A DNA stretch of 64,000 nt from assembly GCA_019096065.1 (NCBI GenBank), contig JAGUCH010000005.1, positions 6,758,001 to 6,822,000 on the forward strand, given 5' to 3'. Shown here piece by piece: positions 40,901-51,633 of the stretch. A model generated the notes under the pieces. The model was given only the letters and a program-made list of their open reading frames with translations, was not told where the DNA came from and ran no database searches. Made by a program: the position numbers and the translations under genes. The DNA comes from Paracyclopina nana. Its lineage: Eukaryota; Arthropoda; Copepoda; Cyclopoida; Cyclopettidae. Every line of letters begins with the position of its first letter. Position 1 is the first letter of the stretch.

Positions 40901-42626
40901 TAAGCGGGCTGAAAATTGAATTTCGATCTGTTTCTGTTTGCACCTGCTCCGCTGCTAGCCCCGATCTAAAAAAATTGAACCTCCGATCAATTTTTAAAGT
41001 CAACAGATATGGTATATTTCAACTAATTCACTAATATTTCAGTCTTCTAATTTTTTAAAAGCAAGATTTAATCCAGTTTTGTTGCCATTTTATGGGTACA
41101 TTGAGTAATAATTGTGTGCTTTGCAGGACAATTTGCCCAAGAAAAGCAAGCTTAATGCACAGAGGAGCTTTCTGGAAAAGGCAGAAAATCTCTTGTTTTT
41201 TGACCAGAACGCCAAATATTTTGTTTTGAAAAGTCAAAAAGCCAAATGATAACGATTATGCGACGAACTAGTTGAAAGGACGCCGAAATAGAATCGGAGG
41301 TTACTCCTAATGCCATCTTTTTTACCTTATTCGGAAAAATGTAACTACACCGTGAGCAAAGCCCAATTCCAATGAGTCATTTTACACATGATTATCAACA
41401 TTTCAGATCTCACAATATTTTGAGGAAGTCAAAGTGACCACTCTTGATTTGGGTCCAAAATTGCCACAAATCCTAAGCTGCTCCACACCTTGGCAAGACG
41501 AGCTTGGCATCTGGTTTGATCTAGACATTGATTACCAATGCATTTGCCAAGCCACTGTGCAAACCCAAGGCATTCGACTTCCAGCCAAAGATGAACCTGA
41601 TCGTGAAGCTGCTGAACTCCTCAGGTATTTAGTACCCTGTGTTGGTATTGGGAATAATTGCATCCTCTCCTATTTTAAAAATATAATGTTGTGGTGGTGC
41701 GACCCGGGACACTTCATATTGCATTGAGCTAACCTCTTTTCTATCTTCTAGCATCTCATCACTAACAGGGGATCTATATTATTTAAATATTTCAAGGATG
41801 TATCTAAATTGTATGCTTTTCTTTTTTTTAGTCGACAAGCTGCCGTCCTGGACAGCGATGAGGAGGATTCAGCAGAGGTACATTCTAGTTCATGGCACAG
41901 TTACCTCAACACCACCACTACTACTACTACTAAACACCACAACAATCATTCCTCTTCTTCTGGTCGGCAGAATTTGCATTTGTCTTATCCTAATCTTTCT
42001 CTATTGAAGGAGGATGATGAGGTTCCGGAAAGCGATAGTAATCCTGGATCCGGACCCAATACACCTGGATCTCATGAACTTCCACCATTGCCAGGGTTCA
42101 AAGCGAGGCTAGTCGAAGGCATTTTAAGATCTGATTTTGTGGCCAAAATGGCTGAAAGCGAATGGGTGAAGAAGAACATCACAAGCAAAAACATCACTTT
42201 GCAACTGCAGTTGCACAGTGTCAAAGGCACTCTTAGTGTCAACTTCCCTCCAGCTCCATCTGACAGAATATGGTATCTCAAACACTATCAATGTTAAGGA
42301 TAAACTTAAGACTTTGTAAATATTGTAGGTATGGATTTCGAGAACCACCTCAGTTGGATTTGGCCTTAAGGCCATGTTTTGGAGGCCATAGCCTTGGGAA
42401 ATACGAAGGGACCATTGCAACTGTGATGAAACACCTTGAAAAGCGGCTTAAAGTAGAATTTATCAAAGTTCTTGTCTGTCCCAATATGGACGATGAAGTG
42501 TTGCCCTTTTTGCACCATGTCCCATATTCACTAAGTAGTGGCAAAGATTCACAATGTCAACCCACCTCAATTTATGTGCCCAAAATCAAGCCCAGCCAAA
42601 GCTTGCAGAACTTTAACCGAAATTAG
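37917..42626 (+). CDS. TEX2: TEX2-like SMP-domain lipid-transfer protein (complete, 8 exons)
   Basis: Exons: 37917..37956, 38068..38229, 38609..39837, 39893..40504, 40557..40793, 41407..41624, 41832..42272 and 42329..42626. Phases all agree; 1078 aa (human TEX2 about 1130). Order: Ser-rich disordered N-terminus with an acidic DDDDE stretch; two adjacent hydrophobic segments at about 400-442 (ACFLLFLQILPLP, WIIGFVTGILIAIPTAVYV) that anchor it in the ER; a PH-like domain beginning RTISVRIMLHGPWLEMRFPK; then an SMP domain with FFARMWHDL, TTLDLGPKLPQIL, GIWFDLDIDYQC and WYGFREPPQ. SMP domains shuttle lipids at ER contact sites. A species-specific poly-Thr/His stretch (TTTTTTTKHHNNH) sits inside the SMP linker in exon 7. 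The start is chosen as the first ATG in phase with exon 2. Confidence 0.93.
38230..38500. repeat. Word zone TGTGCTCAATT in TEX2 intron 2
   Basis: Loose repeats of GTGCTCA, TTGTGCTCAA and TCAATTAG fill the intron, with no fixed period. Note that GTGCTCAATT is also the core of the 17/19-nt arrays at 29.2-29.8 kb. Confidence 0.55.
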
Positions 42627-45079
42627 CTTACAACTACTTGTCAGACATATTTAGATGACCTAGAGCATTGTGACGTGTCCCATTGGATGTTATTTAATGT
42701 GTGATATCAACCTACTACAAAGACTACTGAGATTCTTACAGCAAAAGCAAAAACAGCTTCTCTCTCCTCTTGGCCAACAACAAAAAAGCTTTATCTGTGT
42801 CACTCCTTTTTCTAACATTCTGATGCACTTATTCTGACTGTTCATGAAATACAAGCAGCATTTGACCATAGCCCGACCATTACAGCTTACTTTCAGCTCA
42901 CAAGTCTACAAATTCCAAGCATAATTCAGACAGTTATACTAAGTTATAGCTATGTATTAATGAAATCAAACTTTTGACTTTTTTGACAAACTTTTGCAAA
43001 GCAAAATCTTGTAAGATGTCTCAGGCATGACAAACAGCCAATTGTACTTTACAACATAAATGCACCAATTATGCATAAGCAAACTTAGGATATATTTGTT
43101 GCTGTTCGTAATCCATACAGTTCATTTTTGATTTGCAACAACATCGACATAAACCTTTTTTTTATGTCTATGCATACATTGCATTCTAAGCAAGTAGTAC
43201 ATTGATTTGATATTAAGAAGATGTCGAAAGCAGAGCGTACTTTTCACCAGAAGTGAAATGTAAACTGACTTGAGCAAATTTTGTCACCGTTTCCTCTCCG
43301 AACAGTGTTTATTGGCTGCTAGGAAGTTGTAGCCAATGGGAAATGATCCTTGCTGGGCCTAGAAAGTGTCGGTGTTTCGACTGATCTGGCATTGACGTAG
43401 CAGAAGAAGAAGAAGCTATTGGCCAAAGAGTGAGAGCGGAATGGAGGCACAGAGACCAATGATGGTCCGACTGTGACCAGGAAAGCAAGACAGGCCCAGA
43501 GGTGTGGTGCAAAGTCTGCCAAAATGACAAGCTGGCATCGACCGCAGTGAAAAGCTATCACGGAGTGTGACAAACCTGCAGAACACTCTAAGAGCTCACG
43601 CACTGCAACAGCTGGCTGCGCATGTCTGCTAGACACACATTCCAAATACACATGCAGGGCTACCAGAGAGGATCTATTTGATGAATATTGGCATTTCTGG
43701 CCCATTTTCTGGTGACTTTCAGACGTACAACTTCAGTATAGCAATATTATCTTATGGAGACACCATCAATGAATTTGGCCTTTCTAGCCCACTTTTGGCC
43801 TCTTTTGTGAGTTTCTAGATGTATCAATACTGCGGTGCTACCAGAAGTACACATTCTCATATTTTTGGCTTCTTCAAGGCTCTTTTGGCCCTTTTCGGTG
43901 TGGCACTACACAGAACTGCGTAGTTATACTTACATTTCAACAGGACACTTTCGCGCCACTTGAGGCTGTTTTGGGCCATTTTTGGCTCCTTTCAGCTGGC
44001 TGCCGAGCAGAAAATGCAGTGCTGCCAGCGAAGAATCCGCGAACTAGAGCCTGCGTGTTTCAAACAAAGGCCTCGGATCGCAAGGAGCTGAGACGTTGAC
44101 AGGCGGGCAGAACACGGGAGGGGGCGGGGCATAGTTTGTAGGGAAAATGCAAAAATGCATCCAGATCGAGGTAACGCCGGCGCTAAACCGGCGTCCGGCG
44201 CGCAGAACACGGTTGGAGGTGGGTGATATTGGCAATCCATCGATTGCGGCCATCGGTGATCGGTTTCCCACACTGGGATCACTCGCCCGTTGGCCAATGC
44301 TCTGACAGGAGCGGAGAAAACGCACAGAGCCGCGCGCGCCCCAACAACAGCAACGACTCTCCTTACTTACTTCTGCTGCTGCTCTAGCGCTATAAGAGCT
44401 GCCTTAGAGCCTTGCTACAACCGCCTTTCCTCCCTCCACTTTTCCTCCTGGAGCCAATTTATCCTTGCTGAGTAGGTCTCTAACCTCTTTGCTTGACAAT
44501 AGAGACTTATTTATGATTTTTGAATTAGCAAATACCTTATGTTTTTAAGGGCTTTTCAAAGTATATGAAAAAACCAGCTTTCTTGGAAGTAGGGACCCAA
44601 ATCTTTTTTGTTTGTAAAAAACCCTTACTTTTTATGATTAAAGTCCGTTATTGGCTAATTATGTTAATAATCTATTTTTCCTCCTTGAGACAATTCAGTT
44701 TCTGAGGGGCTATTTTGGCCATTATTTGGCTACTAAACCACTTTTCCTCCTTCCAGATTTTCCTCCATTGGTTAATTAAGGGCTAATATGAGCTAGTGTA
44801 AGCCGCTTTATATTTTGCTTAGTCTTTCCTCCGTCTTTTGCTACTTAAGTATTTTTAGGTCATGAAGCTTCAAAAGTAAGCCAATTCAATTTGAGATTTT
44901 TTTTAAAGTGATTGTAATGTTTACAAAGTCACTCTGGGATAAAATAAGAATTACCAAGCTGATACGTGGGCAAACAGATTTGTCATTTACAATGTCTATA
45001 GACATTTAGCTCAGCTATTCAAATGTGCATAAGAAAAAAAACCAATTTCAAAGTAGAAGCCAAATGTTTTAAGGTTTAT
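42627..45079. other. Intergenic, 2.45 kb, no gene recognised
   Basis: TEX2 and the fatty acid-binding gene converge on this stretch. The part 43300-44470 is GC-rich compared with its surroundings and contains words GCTACCAG, GCAGAACACGG and TTTTGGCC, but no splice-bounded exon. Similar words recur at 48550-49110. Confidence 0.5.
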
Positions 45080-46009
45080 TTAGATCCTCTTAAAGAATTG
45101 GACCGAGGTGACGTCTTCACAAATCATTTGCACATTGATGCCGTCATCAGTGAACTCACGGATGACCTTTACGTCCTTTTGACCGTCCTTCACGGCCTTT
45201 TGACACGTGACCATTTTGTTGTCGCCCTCCATTGTCACAGTGGTCTTGCATTTGCGCCCATCAGCAGTATCCTCGTCAAATTCAACTCCCTTTAAAAACA
45301 TAAACAAATCAATTTCTATTTATCATCTATTTTTTTGTAATAACGGCCAAGTCATAGACTTATACTCATAGAAAAATTATGAAAAATCATTATGGATTTT
45401 AAAAACTCAACATAGATCTTAAAAAATCGACATAGATTTCAAAATATCTTAATAGATTTGGAAAAATCATTATAAAATTGAAATAAATTCTTAAAATTAT
45501 AATAGATTTGGAAAAACATCATAGATTTGGAAAAACATCATAGATTTTGAAAAACATCATAGATTTTGAAATACATCATAGATTTTGAAAAACATCATAG
45601 TTTTAGAAAAACATCATAGATTTAGAAAAACATCATAGATTTTGAAACACATCATAGATTTTGAAACACATCATAGATTTTGAAAAACCATCATAGATTT
45701 TAAAAAAATTCATATATTTTAAAAAGTTATCATAGATTTTGAAAAATCATAATAGATTTCGAAAAACCATCATAGATTTTGAAAAATCTTCTTTGATTTC
45801 AGTAAGTTTACCAGCTCGAATTCCAGAGTCATGCTCTTGAGGGTGGTGGAAGTGACGAATTTCCACTTTCCTCCCGTCTCGGAGATTTCCATGGTTGGAG
45901 TCGAGGCCATGGCAGCCTTCCTCATCATGAGGCCGACGCCCAATTTGTTGAGGAAGTCCTCGTACTTCTCCTCAGAGGCTCTCTTGTATTTGCCAGTGAT
46001 TTGCACCAT
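45080..46009 (-). CDS. Fatty acid-binding protein (intracellular lipid-binding family), 2 exons
   Basis: Exons 46009..45812 (66 codons) and 45289..45080 (69 codons plus stop), phase 0, 135 aa, the normal family length. The N-terminus GKYKRASEEKYEDFLNKLGV and the centre FDEDTADGRKCKTTVTMEGD are typical of arthropod FABPs; the end closely parallels mite Der f 13-type proteins. It would be a cytosolic beta-barrel carrying fatty acids or retinoids. Odd: the usual ligand-carboxylate motif R-x-Y near the C-terminus reads Q-F-F here (SVQFFKRI), while the other internal arginine (VIREF) is kept, so ligand preference may differ. The start was chosen for family length; the frame stays open upstream. 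The intron holds a 19-nt array. Confidence 0.92.
45370..45800. repeat. 19-nt degenerate tandem array in the FABP intron (ATCATAGATTTTGAAAAAC)
   Basis: About 20 units with small changes (AAACACATC, GGAAAAACATC) fill almost the whole intron up to the exon border. Confidence 0.9.
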
Positions 46010-46319
46010 GATCAAGCTGTTGACTCTATGAAAGTCAGGATGTGAGTGACATAATGCTGCTTTTATCTTGTCTGGATTCCAAATACGAACCTGGACTTTG
46101 GGCATGTTTACACATTTGTCACTTGGCTGCCACGCTGTGCAGAACATGATAACTTGTATCCTAGCTGGTGCTGTAATCCCTCATTTAAAATTAGCTAAGC
46201 AAAGCCAAGTTTAATGCATTTCTTATGATGGCTACTAAAAATATGGCCATATAATAAACTATATTGAACTTTTGATAAGATTTCAATGGTAGCCTTATTT
46301 AATATTAGCTATTTTCTAT

Positions 46320-47345
46320 CTTTACTTCTCAGCTTCGCTCCTTGAAATGCTCAGCTTCACAGCTTATAATACTTAGCTTCGCCTTAAAATACTCAGCTTC
46401 GCTCCTTATCACGTTTAGTGTTCCTCTGTTTAAAAATCAGCTTCGCTCAAAAATACTCAGCTTCGCTCAACAATATTCAGCTTCGCTCAAAAACTATCAA
46501 CTTCGCTCCTGAAAAAAGCTCTATTTCACTTATATAATATGATAAATTACTAAAAAATAAATGGCTTCTCTCATAGAAAATTTCAGCTTTGGTGAATAAT
46601 AATGTCAGGCTCGGCTCCCTTATCAGTAACCGCTTCGCTCTTTTTAGAAACCTCCCCTTTTACCGCAACAACACTAGACTATTTGAACAAGAAAAGCCAG
46701 TTTTTTTCGCCACATTTTGACAACCGAGATATTAAAAAAATATCCCACGCTCTTTTACCCCATTTTTTCTGGATCATTCTGACTGATAATGTTTCACTTC
46801 AAGGAAGGCCAAAGTTCACCAAATGCAGAGCAGCCTTTTTTGGCAATCTTTGTGTAATCAAACTCTCATACTCGATATAAACATTTTACTTCATGCTTTA
46901 TTGTAAGTACAGATTAATGTGTATATAGTCATTTAATTTGTGTAGCACCTTTGTTTGCATAGTTGGACTGGTTAAACTTTTGAAATTAATACAAGTTGCT
47001 TTATCGGAGCAAAAATCATGATCTTTGCTCACTCGAAAAAAATCAAGCTTCTTTCTCTTGGCTCAGTTTTGTTAATGAGCGAAGAGCAGAAGTTTGGCAC
47101 TTAAGTTCGAGTGAGCGAAGAACGTGACTTTAAGGACATAAAATGTCAGTCTCTTCGCTCATGTTAGTCATTTGAGCGAAGAGCAAAGAATGTGCGTTTC
47201 CAAGAGTGAGCGAAGAATATATATGACCTCTTCGCTCATTCTCAAGAAATGTGTTAAGCATGTGACGCTTCGCTCATCTTAGCCGTTGAGCGAAGCTCTT
47301 GAGTTCTTCCTTGAGAGGCTTCGCTTGTTGATCTTTTCGCTTCGC
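46320..47345. repeat. CTTCGCTC/GAGCGAAG word zone between FABP and RSU1, entering the RSU1 coding end
   Basis: The octamer CTTCGCTC occurs repeatedly (CAGCTTCGCTC at 46330-46520), and from 47020 in both orientations (TTGAGCGAAGAG, CTTCGCTCAT), making many small palindromes. The zone does not stop at the RSU1 stop codon (47279) but continues to about 47345 within the last exon. No other gene is seen in 46010-47278. Confidence 0.8.
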
Positions 47346-48512
47346 TCAGGTGGCGGAACGTTGGCTTGAATATGGCGGCTGTACAAGTACTTGTACGTCT
47401 CAGTGCGGATGTACTCGATCACGTGACTCACGCCCAAAATCAGCTGATCTTCAATGGGCGGAACCCAAGGATTGTTGTCCAGCTTCAAGATCCTCCTCGA
47501 GCTCAGGAAATCCAGCTGTCCAATCTGTGGCGGGAGAACAGTCAACCTGTTTCCCTGAAGGTGAAGTTCCCTAAGGTTGCTTAGCTGGCCAATCTCCTCA
47601 GGGATGTCCACAAGTTCGTTGTCCCTCAAGGCCAGAATCCGAAGGTTCACAAGGTTCTTCACCTTTGGCGAGAGTAGCTCGAAATCATTGTCACTGAAAA
47701 ATAAAATGGAACTTAAACGGTTCTGCAAGGATAATCATGTAATAATAATTCAACAAAATCAGGTCCCATGAGAATTACAAAAGGTTTATTTGTAAGTTTC
47801 GCAAATAACTTAAGAAGGTTCCATGAAATTAGCAAGGTTTTCATAGAATCTATAAAGGTTCCAATGGAATTTGAAAAGATTCTCACGGAATCAAGGAATT
47901 TAGCGAACCTGAAAAGGTTCTTAAAGAGAAAGTACCTAACCAGGTTCTCATAGATGCTTACAGGGTTATCATGGAACCCAACAAGGTTCTCATAGAACCC
48001 AGCTAGATTCTCATGGAAACTAACAAGATTCTCATGGAACTTAATCAAGACCAATAGTTAGACAAGTGGAAGTATTCAAATTACCTCAGGTAGAGAGCCC
48101 TAAGTGTATGAAGCATGAAAAAGTTTTCAGGTAAGCTGTCTTCATTAAGCATGTTGTAGGACAAGTCAAGCACCTCCAGAATGGAGAATGATCCAAAGCC
48201 TCTTGGGAGCGACTTTAAGCGGTTCATACCCAAGTTCAAGATCCTCAATTTGGACATGCCAGACAAGGAGACAGGCACTTCAGTCAGGGCATTGTTGAAG
48301 AGGTTCAAAATCTCCATGTTCTCCAGGTTGGCAATAGCTGGTGGCAGCTCAGAGATCTTGTTGTGGCTCAGGGTGAGTCGAGTGATGTTTCGCATGGTCC
48401 AGAGCCTGGACATGTCGTCCATATGGACCAGGCTCTTGTCACTGAAGTCTATCTCAGCATTGGGAACGCCCTGGGCCTCCTCCAGAGTCTTCCTAACAAT
48501 TTTGGAAGACAT
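47279..48512 (-). CDS. RSU1: Ras suppressor protein 1 (leucine-rich repeats), 2 exons
   Basis: Exons 48512..48085 and 47693..47279, phase 2, 280 aa (human 277). About seven LRRs run from residue 40 to 200, for example ITRLTLSHNKISELPPAI, MSKLRILNLGMNRLKSLPRG and LRELHLQGNRLTVLPPQIG, followed by the family-specific LGVSHVIEYIRTETYKYLYS. RSU1 binds PINCH in the ILK-PINCH-parvin complex at integrin adhesions and dampens Ras signalling. The C-terminal tail after PPPERSEK is Lys/Arg/Ser-rich as in other species, but here its codons consist of the GAGCGAAG/CTTCGCTC word of the flanking repeat zone. The intron contains an AAGGTTCTCATAGAA word array at 47760-48050. Confidence 0.96.
47760..48050. repeat. 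Degenerate tandem words in the RSU1 intron (AAGGTTCTCATAGAA)
   Basis: About 15 loose units containing AAGGTTCTCATGGAA or variants at intervals of roughly 20-30 nt fill the intron between the two exons. Confidence 0.75.
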
Positions 48513-49810
48513 TTTGTCCCACAGATGTCTTTTTGAGGCTCAACAGCTGACTTATTTTGAGTGCTCAAGGTTACAGCTCCATAGGCTGCAGTCATGCACA
48601 AGTCTGCAGTGATTGCCAGAATGTGGCACTTTTGAGCAGTGCAGCCAGGTTGGCTGTTCCTAGGATCAAATGTGGACACAGACCCCGAGTTCATCTGGTA
48701 ACACTGAAGCTGAGAAAAGTAAAACCTGGCACAACATGGAGCAGCATGGGAGGCGCACCCACAGTGACTCAGCCCGCCAGGAGTGCAGAACAGGGGCGGA
48801 GAAAAGCCACTCTGGTAACACCTTTTTAAGCATCAGCTGCAGAGCAGAAATGTGACACAACAAATTGATGCTGAGAGCATCCCACGAGATGAGAAAATGC
48901 CACAGCTTGGTGCCTTTTCTGCCAGGCAAGCAGAACAAGGGAAGAGGCGGGAAAATATGGAAAATATGATTTATGAAGGCGCTTCTTTAGCGCCTTTGCA
49001 TGACTTTTGACAGGAGTGCAAAACAGGAGGCGGAGCTTACCAAGGGTGCAATAACACATCCCCCCTAAAGCTGAGAGCTGTTCGAGTGGGCGGTGCTTGA
49101 AGCACTCAATATTTCGAAAGGGTTGCTGCTCATGATTTAAAAGTTGATAATGATATGATGATTTATTAGCCAAATTGAAAAGCAATTTAGTTAGTGGTCA
49201 AGCTCCTAAATTCTTTAGCAGACTTACTTACTTTTTAAAGTTGCCAGTTATTCAATATTGAAAATGTTGATGGCCTGCAGAAGGTTCTTTTTATTGCTAC
49301 TACCTAGTTATTAACTTTCACCCATTAAAACATGAGAAGTGATATTCTAGAAAAGCACTGTTTTTTTCTCGCTTGATCTTGTTCCTCTCTTACTTTGATT
49401 GTCAGACTCTAATGCTGAAATGTCAAACCTAATGTTGTAAGAGCTTGTTTGGCATCCTTTCAATTTTGAAAAGTGAATTTGCTCTTGTCACTGAATCTAA
49501 CAATTTTGTTACCATGCCTAAATCATCTTTTATTGCTCTTGAGAATATTCTAGAAATGGAGCCAATTCTCGTGATTATTTTTTTTATTCACCATGGCTAA
49601 TCACAAATGATTGGCACAGGACACTTAAAAGTAATTCATGATATCCTCTAAACTTTTCCGTTGCTTTTAACCTAAAAAGGAATAATTAGAAGAAGAATAT
49701 GATAATAAACCTACCATAGAGCTCTCTTCTAACGGAAAAAGTTAGAGAAGGTGGGAGCTCTGGAGTTGGAAGTGAGCCACAGTTTCCTCTCAACAGCTCA
49801 TGAGAAAAGT
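48513..49810. other. Intergenic upstream of RSU1 and of the GPCR gene
   Basis: This is a head-to-head interval. 48550-49110 contains the word family GCAGAACAGGGGCGGAG (48782, 48927, 49014) and TCTGGTAACAC, also seen at 43.6-44.3 kb. No exon is supported. Confidence 0.45.
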
Positions 49811-51416
49811 ATGGATGGAATAACATGGATTGAAACCCTCAATGGAGACTTTGAACATGACATTGCCACCAAAGTGGTATTCACTATCATTTCCCTAGCT
49901 TCTGCCATCCTGGGATTTGCTGTGGCCAAAAACATATTTGTCATGCTCAGGCGCAAAAGTGAACGTGGAATAAATAGTATGATTAAATATCATACAGTTA
50001 TCAGTATCTTGTCGATACCACTTTTATACGGCTACTTCATTTTAACCACTTGGACACAGACACCAGGAGATTACTTAACTTCAAATGGATGTTATGTCAA
50101 CTTTTACCTCATTGGATTTGCCACTGTGACCATGAACTGTGGCAACTTCTACATGTCACTGTATCGATACATTTGTGTGAAGCATGGAGATATCATGACC
50201 AGGTTGGGCATCACTCACAAGGTACATTTAGAAATTATGCACCTAAATTTTTTGAAAAGTTCAGCTACTTATGCCACAAGGAAAACTCAATGAAATACAT
50301 TACTGAGATACTTCCATCTTTCAAAGCTTCTTTGGTGTCACACCAAGAAGGCTCTGAATTTACTTACCTGAATTTCTTAAGAATAAGTTACAAATATTTT
50401 GGCAAAAGATGCTTTCAGAACCTAGAGTTTCATCTGAGGATTAAGGGAGGAAATAAATCGTAGAATCTCTTCCTGATGAAGGTTAAGAATTTTCTTTTTC
50501 TAAAATACTAAATATGTCTCTTTCTCCAAATCATCTAGAATCTTGCTCGAGGAATATTTGCTATTGAAATTTTGGTTGGCATATCACATTCATTAGCATT
50601 GTGGGCTCCGTCAGCCAAACCAGACAGCTCCATTTCTAACTGTCAAGGAAGAAATGAGGTCTTCTTTGAATTTGACTACTTCACACCAGGAGGATTTTCT
50701 AGAAGCAAAGACTTTTGCACCATGGACAATGTTGTGCATCGGATCCTTTGTAGAGTTGGATTCTATGTAGGCATCATTCTTGGCAGCAACCTCATTGAAG
50801 TCATACTCCTTGGAAGCATCCTGTTCACTGTGAGAAAACAAACTCAAAGAGTGGCTCATTTACTGAGCAGGAAAACTCTGGAGATGAGACTAAGGTAACA
50901 TTTAGTAATTTAGTATTGTACTATACTTTATCATTACAAATTACCTTTCATGGTTGAATCACTCAAGTACTTTCTTGAGCATGCCATGTGAATCTAAGAA
51001 AAAACCATGCTCTCTTGAATCATTAAGCCTGATGATTTCAGCAGAATTATTTAAAAAAATGTTTCTCTTCACTAGGTACCACTCAGTCTAATTATAAAGG
51101 CATTTAATTGGGTAGCAGTCATTGTCATTAGAACATAATTGTGACTTTTTATTTCAGGGATGATGGAGCTGTAATCTCGATAACATTCTGGCAATGGTTG
51201 GTAGAGTTTGTGGGAACCTTAATTGTCCTTGGCATATTCATGACCTTGGGAAGCAACCGAATGATTGACCATGCCTTGTCTCTGCTGATTTTGGCCATGT
51301 TTTTTATCATTTTGCCATCATTGAATTTCTTTGCAGATAGCTCTTTCAGATCAGTATTGCACAGTCATGGCTTCCTGTTAGCTTTTTACAAAGCTCTGGC
51401 ACAAAATTATGACTGA
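49811..51416 (+). CDS. Divergent rhodopsin-like 7TM receptor, 3 exons
   Basis: Exons 49811..50221, 50539..50894 and 51158..51416 close in phase, 341 aa. Seven hydrophobic segments are visible: VVFTIISLASAILGFAVA (1), TVISILSIPLLYGYFIL (2), YVNFYLIGFATVTMNCGNFY (3), FAIEILVGISHSLALW (4), VGIILGSNLIEVILLGSILF (5), FWQWLVEFVGTLIVLGIF (6) and LLILAMFFIILPSLNFFA (7). Helix 3 begins with a Cys (NGCYV) and ends in SLYRYICV, in the DRY position; helix 7 has LPSLNFF instead of NPxxY. A class A-derived receptor is the best reading; the ligand is unknown. The first ATG in frame was taken as the start; the frame is open upstream without an ATG. Confidence 0.7.
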
Positions 51417-51450
51417 AATTCTGTGTAACAAATTAACTCTTATGTTTTGA

Positions 51451-51456
51451 AATAAA
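51451..51456 (+). terminator. Polyadenylation signal AATAAA of the GPCR gene
   Basis: AATAAA lies 35 nt after the TGA at 51414-51416. Confidence 0.6.
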
Positions 51457-51633
51457 AATTGTTAAAGTTCATTTCTTAATAATGGTTAATAGGTTATTTA
51501 CAGTCTTTTTTTTGTATCCAATTCTAAATTATAGTGATTAAAATTTGTCACATTTAATTGACGCAAATTGATGATTACATAGCAATTTAGTCAATGTGGT
51601 CACAACCTTTATTCAATCTGTTAGTATACAAAA

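Noticed and set aside
41127-41248. Acceptor-bounded open stretch in TEX2 intron 5
   Set aside because: No donor follows before the stop, and TEX2 homology continues directly from exon 5 to the exon at 41407.
43309-44475. Several GC-rich ORFs of 60-128 codons
   Set aside because: Overlapping frames on both strands, no splice structure, low-complexity words; treated as intergenic repeat-like DNA.
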